Below, piece after piece: positions 1-13,060 of a stretch of 64,000 bases of DNA (positions within the stretch are counted from its first letter, which is position 1; each line of letters starts with the position of its first letter). The stretch is from Penelope pileata (Eukaryota > Chordata > Aves > Galliformes > Cracidae): the NCBI GenBank assembly GCA_013396635.1, contig WBMW01005741.1, positions 500,039 through 564,038 on the forward strand. Direction: 5' to 3'. The notes beneath the pieces were generated by a model. That model did not search any database. It had not been told where the DNA came from and saw nothing but the letters and a program-made list of their open reading frames with translations. The translations under genes and the position numbers were made by a program.

Positions 1-3000
1 AGCGCTTTATATCCAACAGGAAAACAAAACATTCAGTAATGGAAGACTGGAAAAATTAAGGTACGCGTTGTCCTTTCTCCTCCATCCACTTCTCAATCAC
101 CTATGTTTATGCTTTGCCAAATGATGGGATTTTGTCAGCTTTTCTCCACCTCAGATAGGCCTTAATCTACCTCGCCTCCTACCTGTTCCCTGTAGGGCAT
201 TGAAACTCATATGCCAACCCCATTAAAATAAGGTTGAGTGCTTGATACATTATAAATAGCCTTGATTAGTGACAACAGTATTTTCATACCATCAGCAGCA
301 AGTTCAAGGCAACTGCTGTCCACATTTAAATTAATACAGCTTTGTAGCAGTGTTCACAAGCACAGAAAGAGTGCTGCTGCCTGTGCTTAATTACATTTGT
401 ATGGGGTCTCACTCTTCAAGTCATTTTGGAGAGGCCAGTACTATTGATTTCATAAAAGTTACATAAATCTGACTGCCATTGCTGCTATTAAATTTCAGCA
501 GGTGGTTCACTGTTGGACCTTGAGATCTGTCTCTTCCCAGGAGCTGGTATGGAAATGTACAGGGACATTTATGTGGTTTTATTTTAGAAACTACTGGCCA
601 GCAGGCCATTTTTAGGCTCAGGTTAGAGTGTCTGCCTGCAAGGCAATTAGGATGGGCAAACATAGCTTCTCTCAGCACATACAGAGGAAGGGGAGCTACT
701 CTCAGTCAAGTAAAGGGGATTTTTTTTTGTCCGAAAGACGTCTGAGAGACAGAAGAGGTGCCTGAATTTCATCAGAAGTCCCAGCTGTATTGATCTGGAC
801 AGACAGCTGCCCCGTGCTTTGGGCAGCAGTCTGCTGCATTTCTGCACAAACAGCCACTGTGGCTGTGATATAGGATTGCTACATGTGCAGCTGACACGTG
901 CAGATCAGTCTGCGTATGCATGGGGGGACCAATATGCAATGAATGGGACATACTGCTTTTGGGTCTGACAGTATTTTGTCTATCAGTGCTCCTTGTCACT
1001 GGCTATCCTGGTCAGTTGGTGATGCAGTTCTGCAAATAGGATGGGAGCGTGCAGTAGTATCTGGCTTATTTTTGGCTAAGTGGGCTGTCTTAAAACAGTC
1101 AGTGTTTCCACAGTCACAACCAGATTCATTCAGCAACCATGGGTTAGATGTAGTGTCTTGGACTCCAGTGTCAACAGTAGTGCAGGAACTCCGCCATCAT
1201 TCACCGATGTCGGTTCTCACACAATGAATGACCATGTATAGATTTATAATAAGAAAAATATCATGAGCTTTTTGCACTCTGGTTTTGAAGGTTTTGAAGA
1301 TTCTGAAGCTTTTCCTCATAACCCTGTAAGCTAAAAAACTTTTTTTTTTTTTCATATGTGTCTGTTGTGGGCAAAACAGTCTCGGTTCAGGGAATTTCAC
1401 TGAATTTGATTTATTTCGAATTAACATAAACCTTTATTTACTGATTCTGGTGCTGGAAAACAAAGAAGACTTAAATAATTAAACAGTGAGGGAAGTTCCT
1501 TTCCTCCCCCTTCCCCAGGCTCAGCTTCAGTTCAATACCTCCCTCCCACCAGCGCTCCCCACACCATTTAAGCTGGTGGCTGGATCAGTATGTGATGGTT
1601 TGTTGCTTTTTTCTTCCCTTACTCCTTCCTTCCCATGCATTACCTGCTCCAGCCTGAGTACACCATGGACCATGGTCCCTTGGGGTGTCCCTGCTCCAGT
1701 GTGGGTATCCCACAGCCTCAGTGCCCCCAGGGTATTCTCAGCATGGAGCACCTCCACCCAAGTCCTGTTCCCAGGGCACCTTGTGTCCCATCCCACCCCT
1801 CAAAACCTGCAAATGACACCTAAGCCAATGCCCTTTCATAGGAATTGGAGAAGAGCATTCTGCACTCAGGTGATCCTTGTGGGCAGGACTTTGGGAGTAG
1901 AAGAAATCTGACATATATGATGTGAGGCCTAGGGAAATTCCAACAAGAGGCTGTGGGCTAGAACAAGGGGTGCCATGCTTTGCACGTCAGAAGAGGGAAA
2001 TTCCACCTTATAAAATGCTTCATCCATTTTCTCCTCAATAAGAAGATCACGAAGTTGCAAATTTTTTGGTTCTGGAGAAGTCTAATGAGAAGAATGTTAG
2101 ACAGGAAGTCACCAGGAGCCCAGGTCTGCTCCCAGCCCTGCTGCAGGCTTGCTGGATCTAGCACTTCAAAATGCTTTTCTCATCCTAGCTCCCCCAGACC
2201 TTGCCTCTTACAGTGTGTTTAGTGTGGAAGCTGCGCTGAGCAGGGTCTGGCTCTCACTGGGTGTGCAACACCTAGCACCATGGGGCCCAGTCCCTGCCAA
2301 AGCCTCGAGGCACAACTGCAACACAAATAATAAATAATAGTACTGTTTGCAAGAGAGCATACATATTTATATGAAAATGCACTGATGCAAATCACCTTTT
2401 ATTGACAGCCCTGCTCAGCACACACACAGTGATGGGATTACATTATATCTGTGGCCGTAGCTTGATACACGCAAAGTGAAGCCCATAAATTAAACCAGAG
2501 ATGATCTCTGCCAAAGGCACCAGCATCCTTACTCACAGGCTGTAACAGAAATAGTTCTGTGCTAACGTACAGCCCCAGAGCCACCTGGCCACGTAGAAGG
2601 AAAGTCAGGACATGAGCTCTCCTCTCTTATGCATCTGGCTTCAGCATGCAGGCACTGGGACTGTCATTCCACGCACTGGATGACAGCCAAGTGGGGAACA
2701 GTCCTTCCTCTCCCCTCCTCTCTTCTCTCCTTGTCCCCCATCCTCTTGTTCCCAGTCTGTACAGATGGCCAGGCAGAGATGGCAATGCTGTGCTCAAGAC
2801 TGGGGAGAAGTGCAGCATGGTGTGTTTTCTCAGGGCACCTGGCATTGTGGGCAGACATCTTCCCCACCTGTTTAAACCCTTTTGCTGTAGCCAGGTACCC
2901 CTGTCTCAGGGCCAGGACCTGAGCACAGATGCAGAGGAGGCTCTGAAGAACACACACAAACACCGAGCCATGCTGACAGATCTTCCATGCTGGTGGCAGC

Positions 3001-6000
3001 ATCTCCCTTTGTCATCCGTGTGGAACATGCTTCAAGCAGCTCCGCATAAACACCACCTTCAGACAGTGAAGGGAAATATTTTAACTCACCCACATCCCAC
3101 AAATGCGACTACAGATCTCTTGATGGCAGCAACAGAGCTGTCATCGCCCTCAAAAAATAGATGAGAGTGTCGCTTGTTTTTCCGTGATTTCTTCCCCATA
3201 GCCATCTTTGGGGTTTATTAGGTAAATCTGTGCCTTTTTCCCCTTTTCAGGAAGCGTGTGTCTGTGGTGGAGGAGGCAGTCCACCCATGCACAGACGTCT
3301 CTCTGTCTCCTGTTGTCTAAGGGAGATTCACATAGGCAGCCAGAGGAATGATTGGGTCCCAGATGCTCAAGAGAAAACGGCAGAGTAATTCTCCACTGCT
3401 GCTTACATGTGCTTCAAAGAGACATTAGAAAAGAGAGAAATGCATAACTGAAAGGTGCTGAATAATTTGGGAAAATGGGGTCACGCCCACCCACCCATTT
3501 GTAGAGCTTAGAGATCTGTATAAAGATGCAAATGAATACATCTGTTGTGTCATTAAATGCAACTGCAGCAACCTAGATGAAAGGGAAAGAGAGTGAGGGA
3601 GTGAGGGAGAAGTGCTGACTGGTAATAGCACCACAAAGTTGTCTTCTGAGATGAGGATCTGCCAAGTGCAAAGCCCTAGGCTAGTACTCTGGGTCTCGGT
3701 TGAACACGCATTTATTCTCTCTCTCTTTCCCTACTGCATCTCGTACTCTCATGGCCTGGCACGCGGCACCGTGTACAAACCAGATCCCCTTGTGAGCTTT
3801 CTATGAAGGCTGTGGGAATGAGTGGTTGCGGACCTGGTGGTTTAATCCCTTTTCCACCACCCTGGAGAGCCTGACTACCTCAGCTACTCAGCTGTGGGCT
3901 GATGTTCTGCAGGGAGGGAAGAGGAAGGAGGCACCTGGGCCTCTGATGGACAGCAGCCCTCTGCTGCCTGAAGCAGCTCTGCTTCTGGGAAGGAAATGGT
4001 GATGCGGTCAAGTGATGAAGTGAAAGCATAGGCTGCTGTGAGTAATTGAACGTGGGATTGATCCTGACTGCATTTCTGGGCCCACTGCTGGGGTGCGAGT
4101 CAACTGTGACGCCAAGGTTGGCATCACAAGGATGTCTGAAAAGACATGTCAGAAATGTTGGGGCTGCAAGAGCCTCTTCATATGACACTTAGCAACACCT
4201 GCTCAGGAAGGGGAGGGGACACAAAGTTCCACCACAGTCTCAGCAAAACAAAGAGGACATCCCAAGTACCCTCTTCCCTTCCCCACCATCCTCAGCACCC
4301 ACCAGAAACCAAGGGCGGCCCAGTCTCCCTCTGTCCTGACCAAAGACGCATAATGGGGACAGGTCCTTGTCTTCTTATGACTTAGGATGCTCTCTCTATT
4401 GTCTATACAAATGGGATTGGATTGAACGTAATCTTAAGTTTCTCATACAACTATTTTGAACTTCAATCTTCTGTTTAGTACTGATTGCTTCTGTGTTCCC
4501 CCTTTTCTCGTCTATGTGGCACTCTGAATTTCAAGCTACCTCTCTCTCTGCTCATTCATATTGAGTTTTCCTCCCTCATCATCCTCTTATGTGACTATGT
4601 CACATTGACCTCTGAGCCCTCCGATAAACTTTGCTGAAGGAAGTCCCAATTCTCATTCATACAGAAATCGGTATTTATACAAATATAGAGAGATACTGTA
4701 TGCTCTCTCCTAATAAAATTTACTTTTGACATTTGGGAACTTAGCCTTTTCAGAGGGCCAAGTACATATATATTATTGCTTGGCATCACACTCCCTGTGC
4801 TCATACTGAGAGTAATCAAATCGTGATTGCTAGTCCCTGTAGCTGCTTTCAGGGGCTGCAGCTTCTACTGCAACAGGTTGGAATGAACATCCAGTGAGTA
4901 TAACCTGTTATTAACTTTATCAGCCCTGTGATCAGTTGGGCAGGCATGCGCAATCACTTCATTTGTGTGCATGTGCAGGTGCAGGGACATTCACAATGGC
5001 AAAAGCAAGCCTTTCTGTAGCATTTTAGTACCTATTTTTACCGTTAATGTTGCCCAAAAGATTATGCAGGTGCATACATCTACTTTTCCCAGTGACTTTT
5101 CCCTGCCCTGTTATTAACCAGTCATACACTAATCATCCTGTTAAGCATGGATCATTGAATAGTTCCTAGTGCCAATTTGCAGTCCAGGAGCTTATCATTC
5201 TTTTAAGTTATTTATAATTGTCCTAAATGTTTCTCTGTCTTTATTTATGATTACCAGACTCTTTTCTATTGACCTGTGGGTATCAGTGTAAAGCATTCTT
5301 GAATGCACTTAGTAAGTCTGTATTTTGTTACTTTATACTGATTTCCACAGTTATCCATCTCAGCCTGAATCCCTCATTGACTCGAAAACCACCCTCCAGG
5401 GGCAACCAGCAGCTTCCAGACCAGCCTTTCATTATTCGTTGTCCTTCCTAATGAGAACAGCATTAGACTTTTTTCCTCAACTCATCTGAAATTATTTCAC
5501 AGTAGAAAATGATCAGCTCTATACTTCAGAAGCATTGGTCATGTTTGCTATTCAAATTGAAATCTTTCCATAATAATTGGTAGGTTTTTTATTATTCCTA
5601 TATGCTACAGAGAAGAGGAGAATCATTATTTTCCATCAGTTAATTTAGCAGTGGCCGAAAGACCTCAGCAATAACCCTCTGAAAGTTTCTGCTAGTAAAC
5701 ACAAGGATCAGTCTCTGCTCTGAAGAACCAAGTAACTACAAAAACACAGTGGCATCTTATATGCAGAGCATCACCCCTATGCCTTTACTCAGTGTGCTTT
5801 TCCTCAAATGACTGTAACTAGACTGTTAAGCATTCCAGCCATGTGACAAATCCCTGCAGGTTTCACCAATGACAATAATATCAAATTTCTTCTCATCAAT
5901 GGGAATTTCCATTTCCAGCTTGCTTGTTACCCCGAAGTCTAGAACTGCTGTATAAGTAATAGGAAAACCTCTTTTTCTTCACAACTTCAGCACAGCAGCT

Positions 6001-7859
6001 CCATTTGTTTGCAACATGCTGAGCCTGAGTTCAGATTGCATTTGCCTTCTTAGCACCTTCCCTTTGTGTCATTAGTCAAGCAGCCGCCTGGCTGCTCCAG
6101 CTTGTTTCTGACAGAACGGAGTAGCTTTGAGATGGAGGCCATTCTGCTCGTATGTGATTGCGTATATATATATAAAAGACAGAAAGCAGCATTATGAAAC
6201 CTCCAGCAACTCGACTACACACTGCAGCGACTTATTTTCCAGTGACACCAGAACACTCTTTTTCCTACTCACCAGCTGGTGAGATGTACCAAGTGACAAT
6301 GCCAGCAGATCGCGGGAAGAATTGCGGCCTTCAGCCTCCAAACTTCATTACAGTGAGCACAACTGCATCATTCCCCCTGCTGCTGGTCTTGGAATACACT
6401 TGTGCCTGGAGAGCCCCTTTTCCTCGTTTCATTCCTTGGTAGTTGTTGGTAGGTGGGAGAACGGATGAGCAACATCCTTTGAGTAATCAGCATCATGACA
6501 GAGGAACTGCTGAATCAGATGTCATCTGGGAATTTCTTCTTCAGCAGTAACACCTTCCATGCCAAGGAGTCATGCAGGCTGACTAGCACTCCTCCTCAAT
6601 TTTCACAGCCCCTGTACTGATGGAGCTGTTTGTCATCTGTCCTGCTGACACAAAGCTGGGACAAACCAGCAGCACAGGAACTCTGTCTCCTGATCGGGTC
6701 AGCTGAGAAAGTTATCTGCATCCTCTTTTCTTTATGGCAGACTGACAAAAAATGAAATTTGATGATCACAGATTTCTGTTGGTAGCCCTAGACTAGGAGT
6801 GGGTGATTATCAAACAGAGACCAACAAATTCAATAGAGCTCTGATTTAAGAGAGCACTTGAATATGTGGCTTTCTCTAAGCTCTAAGATGTTTCTTGTCT
6901 GGCAAAGGATGTAAATAGAGACAGCTTTAAGTATGTGCTGAGATACTCTAAGGTAGAGTCCTCAACTGTATAAAAAATGGTTGCCATACCGTAGCAGAAA
7001 ATGACGATATAAAGCATTTCTCCAGGGCTGCCTGGCACTAATGACTTTAATACAGCGAGTTGAACAAACTTATGTGGCAGCAATGACTATGAAGGAGGGC
7101 TTTTAACTTGCCTACAATAACTACCTTGCTAGGAGCTGAGTGTTTCAGTCAGCGTGATGAACAGCGTACAGGAGCCACTGGAAGGTCAGCAGGCAGAGGT
7201 GGATCTGGATGGGGCAGGTGCAGAGCACAGCCATAGGAGCCTCTCTGGAAGCAGAATAGTGACCTCGTGAAGCACTGTGAAGCCAGAAAAAAGCTTGGCT
7301 GCACAAGGAAGGGTCTGCTAAACTGGGACTTAGAAATGCAGAAACGATGTAAATAAGGTTGAATGCATGAGTGCGCACTTCTCAAAAAATGTAAACATAG
7401 GTAATGGCTTGCAAAGGAGGCTGGCAAAGGGTCCGTGACCTCGTATGAATCGTCAGCAGATTCAAACAGTACAGGAGGGTGAGAAATAGTGTGATGATAG
7501 CATGCGTATGATTATAGTGCTTACACCACAGCTGTTCTTGTGCATTAGCAGACAGTGACATAGGATGCAGGCAGTTACAAGAACCAGCACTTTACAGAGC
7601 TGATGGAGGGGCCAGTGCCAAATGGTGAAGCTCTCTTGCTCTCTGTCTCTGCTTCTATTCCCATGCTGATGTTCTAGTGCCTGTAGGTCTCTTTCCGTCT
7701 CCTCTTCAGTGCTGTTCACCAGACTGAGCCATACTTCCGATTATATTTATAGGCCTATTAGTAAAACTCGTGATCTATTCATAGACAAGCAACGAACAAA
7801 AGAAGAGAGTCAAACACAGCCAATAAATTGCCTGCAAGAAGTAAACTGTGCCATCAGCA
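1..7859. other. No supported gene; unassigned sequence
   Basis: I see no exon chain, RNA gene or recognisable repeat that I can defend here. Open frames reach 172 codons (2646-3164) but lack protein-like composition or flanking splice signals. A 41-base stretch at 20-60 sits between an AG and a GT and is open in one frame, but it is too short and too close to the window edge to call. Two very strong acceptor-like sites occur at about 3209 and 3249 without a matching donor. Confidence 0.5.
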
Positions 7860-8225
7860 AAATTTTGTATCTCTGTTTTTCTCCTCTTTCTCTTAGATCG
7901 TTAATAAACATATTGAACATCCCTGGTCCTGATGCTGATCCCTGGAGCATCTTGCTATTAACCTCCTTTCATGCAGAGAATTGGACGCTTATTCCTTTCC
8001 TTTGTTTCTTACCTCTTATCTAGACCTTAATCTGTGTCAGGACTTTGCCTCCCACCCTACGGGTAACAAATTTCTTTAATAGCCGCTTGTGAAAGACTTT
8101 ATCAAAAGCCTTTTGAAAACTTTAAATAAATTATATCCCCCCACACCCCTTCTCCTCAGCCCAGTATTTCATTAACTCTTCCCCAGAATCCTAATAGGCT
8201 AGAGAAGCACAAGTCACACTTAGAG
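7860..8225 (-). mobile_element. Ancient CR1/L3-like LINE reverse transcriptase remnant
   Basis: Read on the minus strand, roughly 8115 to 7890 encodes a decayed LINE reverse transcriptase. SFQKAFDKVFHKRLLKKF resembles the FxKAFDxVxHxxLL motif of CR1/L3-type enzymes, and about 60 codons later LQGSASGPGMFNMFINDL matches the conserved QGSxLGPxLFNxFINDL block just before the catalytic YxDD. Two in-frame stops lie between them, so it is dead. Divergence suggests it is much older than the CR1 at 8824. The outer limits are approximate because I traced only the motif-bearing core with confidence. Confidence 0.75.
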
Positions 8226-8823
8226 AAACAGGCAGACAGGCTTATCTCTATTGTGTTAGACTAGTCTAGAAGCTAACTCTATCTTTAATGATTTTTTTTT
8301 CAGTGTTTTCCCCCTTGTTCAGAGGTAGGGCTCTCTATTTTATAATTGGATCATCTTTAGCCTCTTTGTTAAACATGGTTACAATAATCGTTCCCCTTCT
8401 GGCTCCTCAGTCCCACAGGCATTTGTACAAAAAGCAGTTAGAATGAGCACTGCCTGCTCGTTCATATAGCTAATAGCTCAGCTACTCTGAACTGTTTCCT
8501 GGGCATCTGCTGATGCTTATCGTCCACTTTGAAGCTTATGTCTTCATCTTCTGTGTCATCTTCTCATGCCTCTGACTGTTCTCAGCATGGGACTTTGACA
8601 AATATGCCAGAGTTACTCTTCTCTTCACCTCCCCAGGTGACAAAGCTCAGAGGAAAAACATCTGTTGCTTTCCACATGCCAGATCATATGCCAGCATGGA
8701 TGAAGCAAGAAGATGGCTAAGGCAGCAGGTGGCTGGTTTGGTGAATTGGTGGTGGCTCTTCTACCTTTTCAGTTACCGAAACACTTTAGGCTGTTGACAA
8801 AGCCCTTCTGCCTAAGCCTTCTA

Positions 8824-9386
8824 AGCCAGCAGGTCAAGGGAGGTGATCCTCCCCCTCTCCTCTGCCCTGGTCAGGCCTCACCTGGAGTACTGTGTCCATT
8901 TCTGGGCTCCCCAGTACAAAAAAGACAGGGATGTCCTGGAAAGAGTGCAGCGGAGGGCCACAAAGATGGTAAAGGGCCTGGAGCATCTCCCCTGTGAGGA
9001 GAGGCTGAGTGACCTGGGTCTGTGCAGCCTGGAGAAGAGAAGACTGAGAGGGGATCTTATCCATGTCTATAAATACCTGAAGTGCAGGAGGCAAAGGGAT
9101 GGGATCAGACTCTTTTTGGTGGTGTGTGGGGACAAGACAAGGGGCAATGGCCACAAACTGGAGCATAGGAAGTTCCGCACCAACATGCGGAAGAACTTCT
9201 TCACGGTGCGGGTGACGGAGCACTGGCACAGGCTGCCCAGGGAGGCTGTGGAGTCTCCTTCTCTGGAGATATTCAAGACCCGTCTGGACGCCCACCTGTG
9301 CGACCTGCTGTAGGGAGCTGCTTTGGTAGGGGGGTAGGACTCGATGATCTCTAGAGGTCCCTTCCAACCACTGTGATTCTGTGATT
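8824..9386 (+). mobile_element. 5'-truncated CR1 LINE, 3' end with ORF2 C-terminus
   Basis: This is the 3' part of a chicken repeat 1 element. The frame from 8843 to the stop at 9311-9313 is open for 156 codons and carries the familiar C-terminal region of CR1 ORF2, including LEYCVHFWAPQYKKD, ERVQRRATKMVKGLEHL and FRTNMRKNFFTVRVTEHW. After the stop comes the short CR1 3' UTR (GATGATCTCTAGAGGTCCC, then TTCCAACCA) and an end made of two ATTCTGTG-like units at about 9371-9386. Truncation at the 5' end is normal for CR1 retrotransposition. The intact frame suggests a fairly young copy, but there is no endonuclease or catalytic RT core, so it cannot move itself. Confidence 0.95.
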
Positions 9387-10937
9387 AGCCAAGCAATCCT
9401 AAAGCCAGTGCTGATGACTGCTATCCACTTGCCTACACTTGCCAGGCAGTGACTTTCAATCACCTTGTTTGAGAGAACTGATGGCAAAGTTCTATTAGGG
9501 CTGAGGGCACAAAATGACAGACACACAGAGGAAGAGCTGATTTCCACCAGTGCAGGAGAAGCTGAGGTCTTCAAAGTACCTTTTTCATGGCAGGGGCTGA
9601 TGGTTTACTTCTCTCACACATAGGCAGCACTTCTGCTGCAATGAAGTGTTTTCAGTTCCAAAGTACAAGAGATACATCCAGCCTCAAGGCAGAAAAACAT
9701 GTGGCCAAGCTGTTGCTATCACAAGAGAGAAAAATCAGGCCTGCAAAATGTCCATTTGGTGTTAGACAGAAAGGTCTCTTTGCTGAACCCTCACAGCTGT
9801 TACACTCATGCCCAGCAGCAAGTTAGCATCCTGCTCTGTAGTGCTGGGCCCAAAGGTTGGCTTATGAAATGAATGACACTATGTGCAGGGACAGAGTTCA
9901 AGCCTGGAAGATGCTATAGATTACAGCAGGCCTTGGCTCAGGCCCAGGAAGCAAGAGGGTTTGCTACGGTAGTTGAGCATCCTAGTCCTGCCTGTGTCTC
10001 ACCAAACCAGAAGCTTTCTGTCCTTCTTATTCACCTGGCACCTTGCAGGCACCTACTCCAGAAATCCACCCTCCTATAGGGCTCTCAGAGCTGAGCTGCT
10101 GTGTCCTGGCAGATGCATGTTACCCTGTTGCAGATGGATGGGTTGCTGTGCATCAACTGGAGTATGGTAATGCTCACCTGTGGGAGGCAGCAGCCACTGG
10201 TTCTTACTAGTTTTGTTCCCTCTAACAAGCTTCTTCCACAACATCAAAATTTGGTGCAGTCTTTAAAAAAGTTGATACTTTTGGAAAATAGGCTGCATTC
10301 AGCCTCCCCTTGGGCTACACATGGCTCCCTAACCAGAGTTGATAGCTCTACTAGGTCGTTTTCATGTCCCTCTTAGGTAGAAATCAGTGCCCTAAAGCAG
10401 AAGCTGGGGTCACAAAGCCTGGACTAAGGAGCTTCAGGAGAGGAATCTCTTCCTATCCCCACAATGAAGGAGCTGCAGCACTGTCAGTCTAAGGAGGCTG
10501 CTTAACTAGAATGGCTGAGGAAACTCCTTACATATCCTGAACACCTCCCTGGGGTGAGCCAGATGACAGCTCACCATGCCTACATCCTATGCATTGTTAT
10601 GACGGCTGCCACGGCGGGAAGGCTCCTGTGCTGTGGGAGGGATGGCTCCCTGCCCTGAGCTCCCCTTTGTAACCAGCTCTTGTCTTCTTGCTCAGCAGAA
10701 CTGCACCATTTTGCTCCCAGGGGGAAGTCAGGTGCCCACAGAGTCTGGGCATGGATTTGCCAGGGTATGATTTGTTCAGCAAAGCTCCTTATACCCTCCT
10801 TAATCTCCATTTTATATCTCCCCTGCTGCACTTTACAATCTCTTATATTACTATAATTTGGGCTGGATTTCCATATTTTAGAAAACGCCTCACTAAATGA
10901 CGGTATCTTTCCTCTTATCCATGGTGTTACTCCTCAG
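9387..10937. other. No confident feature
   Basis: This is unassigned sequence between the CR1 and the first tentative exon. A strong acceptor-like site at about 10695 follows a good pyrimidine tract. The next 35-69 bases are open in more than one frame, so I could not choose a reading. It might hold an upstream exon of the gene described below. Confidence 0.4.
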
Positions 10938-11177
10938 CATTACTTCCCACCTGTGGGGAGAATGTATATGCATCATATGGAAGCGTGCTAGGGCTGCAGT
11001 AAATGACCTTATATCATCTGGCTGCTCACCACTCTCCTATGCACATCAAGTGATACAACCGCAGCATTTCTTCCTGCAAGCCCTGAGGCCGCTCTCAAGC
11101 CAGAGTCACTTTTTGTACCTACGGAGATCTCTTGCAGGCCTTCTAGTGAGGCCTAAGCAAGGCCTCACATCCAGCGT
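10938..11177 (+). CDS. Tentative upstream exon, unrecognised gene
   Basis: A strong acceptor (TCTTATCC...TTACTCCTCAG) is followed by a frame open for 240 bases to a good donor, GT|GTGAGT, at 11178. Phase 2 in and phase 2 out. The reading includes KRARAAVNDLISSG and LYLRRSLAGLLVRPKQGL. Two other plausible acceptors in the same frame (exon starts 11081 or 11138) would shorten it, and 11138 has the better pyrimidine tract. Its two leftover bases plus the first base of the 12420 exon give a valine codon, which is why I link them. I see no exon before it that I trust. The length of the open stretch supports coding, but chance cannot be excluded. Confidence 0.33.
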
Positions 11178-11439
11178 GTGAGTACGCTGCCAGGCTTTCC
11201 TGCACAGGTTGTCCCACAGGCTCTATGCAAAGCATCTGGCGGGGACAAACAAAAGATGCAGTGCTCAAAAAATCCCTGGAGGGATTGTGTTATGACAGAG
11301 GCACAGCTCAGGAATCTGCGTATGCATCCTCGGGATCCTGCATTCATAGCCTGTGCTGCTCGCGTGATTTTTATGCCTTGAAGTTTCACATATTTCCTGT
11401 TCCACATGAGTCATTAGGAAGAGTTATTGACAAACAGGA

Positions 11440-11715
11440 GCTGTTCAAAGGAGAGCACCCGGAATGATCAAGGGAGTAGGGGAATTGATTCAGAAAGAAA
11501 GATTAAAAGGATAAAGTCTGGAGAGATTGGTTAAACAGCAACTACTGCGAGCATGATAACCTACACATACTAAAAAAGTATCTCAGAAACAGGAAAGGAC
11601 TGGTAGAGTGATACATGGGGAGACAAGCAGAAACAGGCAGAAATTGAGAGTAACTTGAATTTTCTCTTTGAGATTAGCTTTCAGACAATAGGAAAGGAGA
11701 TGTTCACTGTCACTA
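11440..11715 (+). mobile_element. Probable ancient CR1/L3-like LINE 3' fragment
   Basis: The sequence follows the layout of an old amniote CR1/L3 3' end: a block like GAGAGCACCCGGAATGATCA (family pattern: ...GAGCCACaAGAATGATCAa...), then a part corresponding to the GATAA-CC-A-AAGTA-CT segment, and finally GACAATAGGAAAGGAGATGT, which resembles the family's GACATTAGGAAAAACTTCCT. No long open frame remains. Resemblance is by eye and patchy, so both identity and limits are approximate. Confidence 0.45.
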
Positions 11716-12419
11716 CCCCAGCCTGATGGCAGCGCTTAAGAAACCTAGTTGCTCTCAGTTTTATAAAACCTAGGGCAAAAAACACTGGTAAATACATCAT
11801 AAAAAAAGACATCCAGCGCTGGCCCTGGGAATGGTGCAGGTGTGCTGATGAGGAGACATCTTCCAGAGTAACTGTGGGGGAAGCAGCACTCTTTCAAGAG
11901 CCCCACATAACCCAGGGGAGCCCTGTTGCTGTGTACCTTCACGGGATTCTGCTGCCCTTGGTTTCCATGAGGAACTGCATGTGGAGAAGAGCAAGACAAG
12001 GGCCATGTGCATGGATGAGGCTCCTGCAATCCCCACTCACCATCTGGCCCATGGGCTTTGGCATGCTGAAGTCATTTGTTAGTTTTAAACTTGACGACAC
12101 AGCATGCCAGAGTGTGCAGCTGAGCAAGCCTGGCCAGATGCTTATCAAGTGCAAATTGGTGCAAATATCTATTTTTATCAGCTGAGGCTGTGCAGTGCTC
12201 TTCATAATGAGCCATGTGTCCACTGTGCACTCGTAGATTCACGGAACTGAAGGCTAAAGGGAATATTAGATCAGCTGTTTTGACCTTCTCAGTATCACTA
12301 GCCATTAATTTTCACCCAGTTACCCCTAGATTGAGCCCAGTAATTTGCCTTTGACTGAAGCATACTTTGTGTTTAGCTAACACGGGACTTTGTGAATGAG
12401 GTCTGCTGCTGATCTCAAG

Positions 12420-12450
12420 ACATCCAGACATGGCCAATCATCTCCTTCAG
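12420..12450 (+). CDS. Tentative small exon, unrecognised gene
   Basis: A 31-bp stretch ends at a strong donor, CTTCAG|GTGAGA, and follows the tract TCTGCTGCTGATCTCAAG. Read in phase 2 to phase 0 it gives HPDMANHLLQ. It is separated by a 362-bp intron from the 12813 exon, whose reading HFPGVSVATAK continues it smoothly. An in-frame TGA about 45 bases upstream of the ATG limits how far the exon can extend. Alternative acceptors (after CATCCAG or AATGAG) would change its start. The ATG inside has a fair Kozak context, so a start codon here is another possibility. Confidence 0.35.
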
Positions 12451-12812
12451 GTGAGACTTTCTGGCTCTGGCTAACCAGCTTTGCTCCTTAACAGAAAGCA
12501 CACAGTTTCCATTTGAACCTGCCCTGCCCCATCAAACATCATCATCTCTCGAAGTCACAGTTTGTTCATGCTCAAGCCACAGCGTTCAATGTTTTGTAAT
12601 CATTTTTATGTTTGCTCACAGTTTTCAGGCAAAAGTATTTTCTGCTGTGTGTTGTGAAGTGTTTATAGTGAGAATTGCGCAGAATATTTGGTATTCTCCA
12701 TGAAAGTAATCGTATGTTAAAAGCGTGTGTATATTCCTTGACTTAGATTACATTGGCTGATCAACTCACCTGTTTGATCAGTCACATTATCCCACCTACC
12801 TTAACACTTCAG

Positions 12813-12887
12813 CACTTCCCTGGGGTATCAGTAGCAACAGCAAAGTCCCTAGTAGGTTTATACTGCAGCATATTTGTCTTTGCTCAA
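12813..12887 (+). CDS. Probable exon (25 codons), unrecognised gene
   Basis: This 75-bp stretch is bounded by a good acceptor (CCCACCTACC...CACTTCAG) and a near-consensus donor (CAA|GTAAGT). It is open in phase 0 throughout, reading HFPGVSVATAK then SLVGLYCSIFVFAQ, a sequence that looks like two packed helices. Phase 0 on both sides agrees with the preceding 12420 exon and the following 13061 exon. It is short, so an open frame alone is weak evidence. The pair of strong splice sites and the protein-like composition carry the call. Confidence 0.45.
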
Positions 12888-13060
12888 GTAAGTTGGTCTG
12901 TTTGCGCATTTCCTTGAATTTCTTCCTAGGATTGTTGCAGGTGACTGTACTGGGGCAGAAATACTTGTGATCTGATCCAGCATAGCTGCTCTTATAAACA
13001 AAGCTGTGTTTAGGAAAGGATGCAGACAGGTTTTGCTTGCTATCGCTTTTCTCCGTTCAG

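Noticed and set aside
2646..3164. 172-codon open frame
   Set aside because: Overlapping frames on both strands are open as well; composition is that of stop-poor non-coding DNA.
3209..3400. Two very strong acceptor-like sites (after CTTCCCCATAG and CCCCTTTTCAG)
   Set aside because: No phase or donor evidence follows, and more than one frame is open after the second site.
6163..6196. TATATAAAAG with an ATG a short way downstream
   Set aside because: A start site set by this TATA box would fall at or past the ATG, the TA run is a simple repeat, and there is no CpG island or exon chain to support a promoter.
8834..9574. 246-codon open frame on the minus strand
   Set aside because: It is the antisense of the CR1 ORF2 fragment; sense codons in CR1 happen to leave the reverse frame open.
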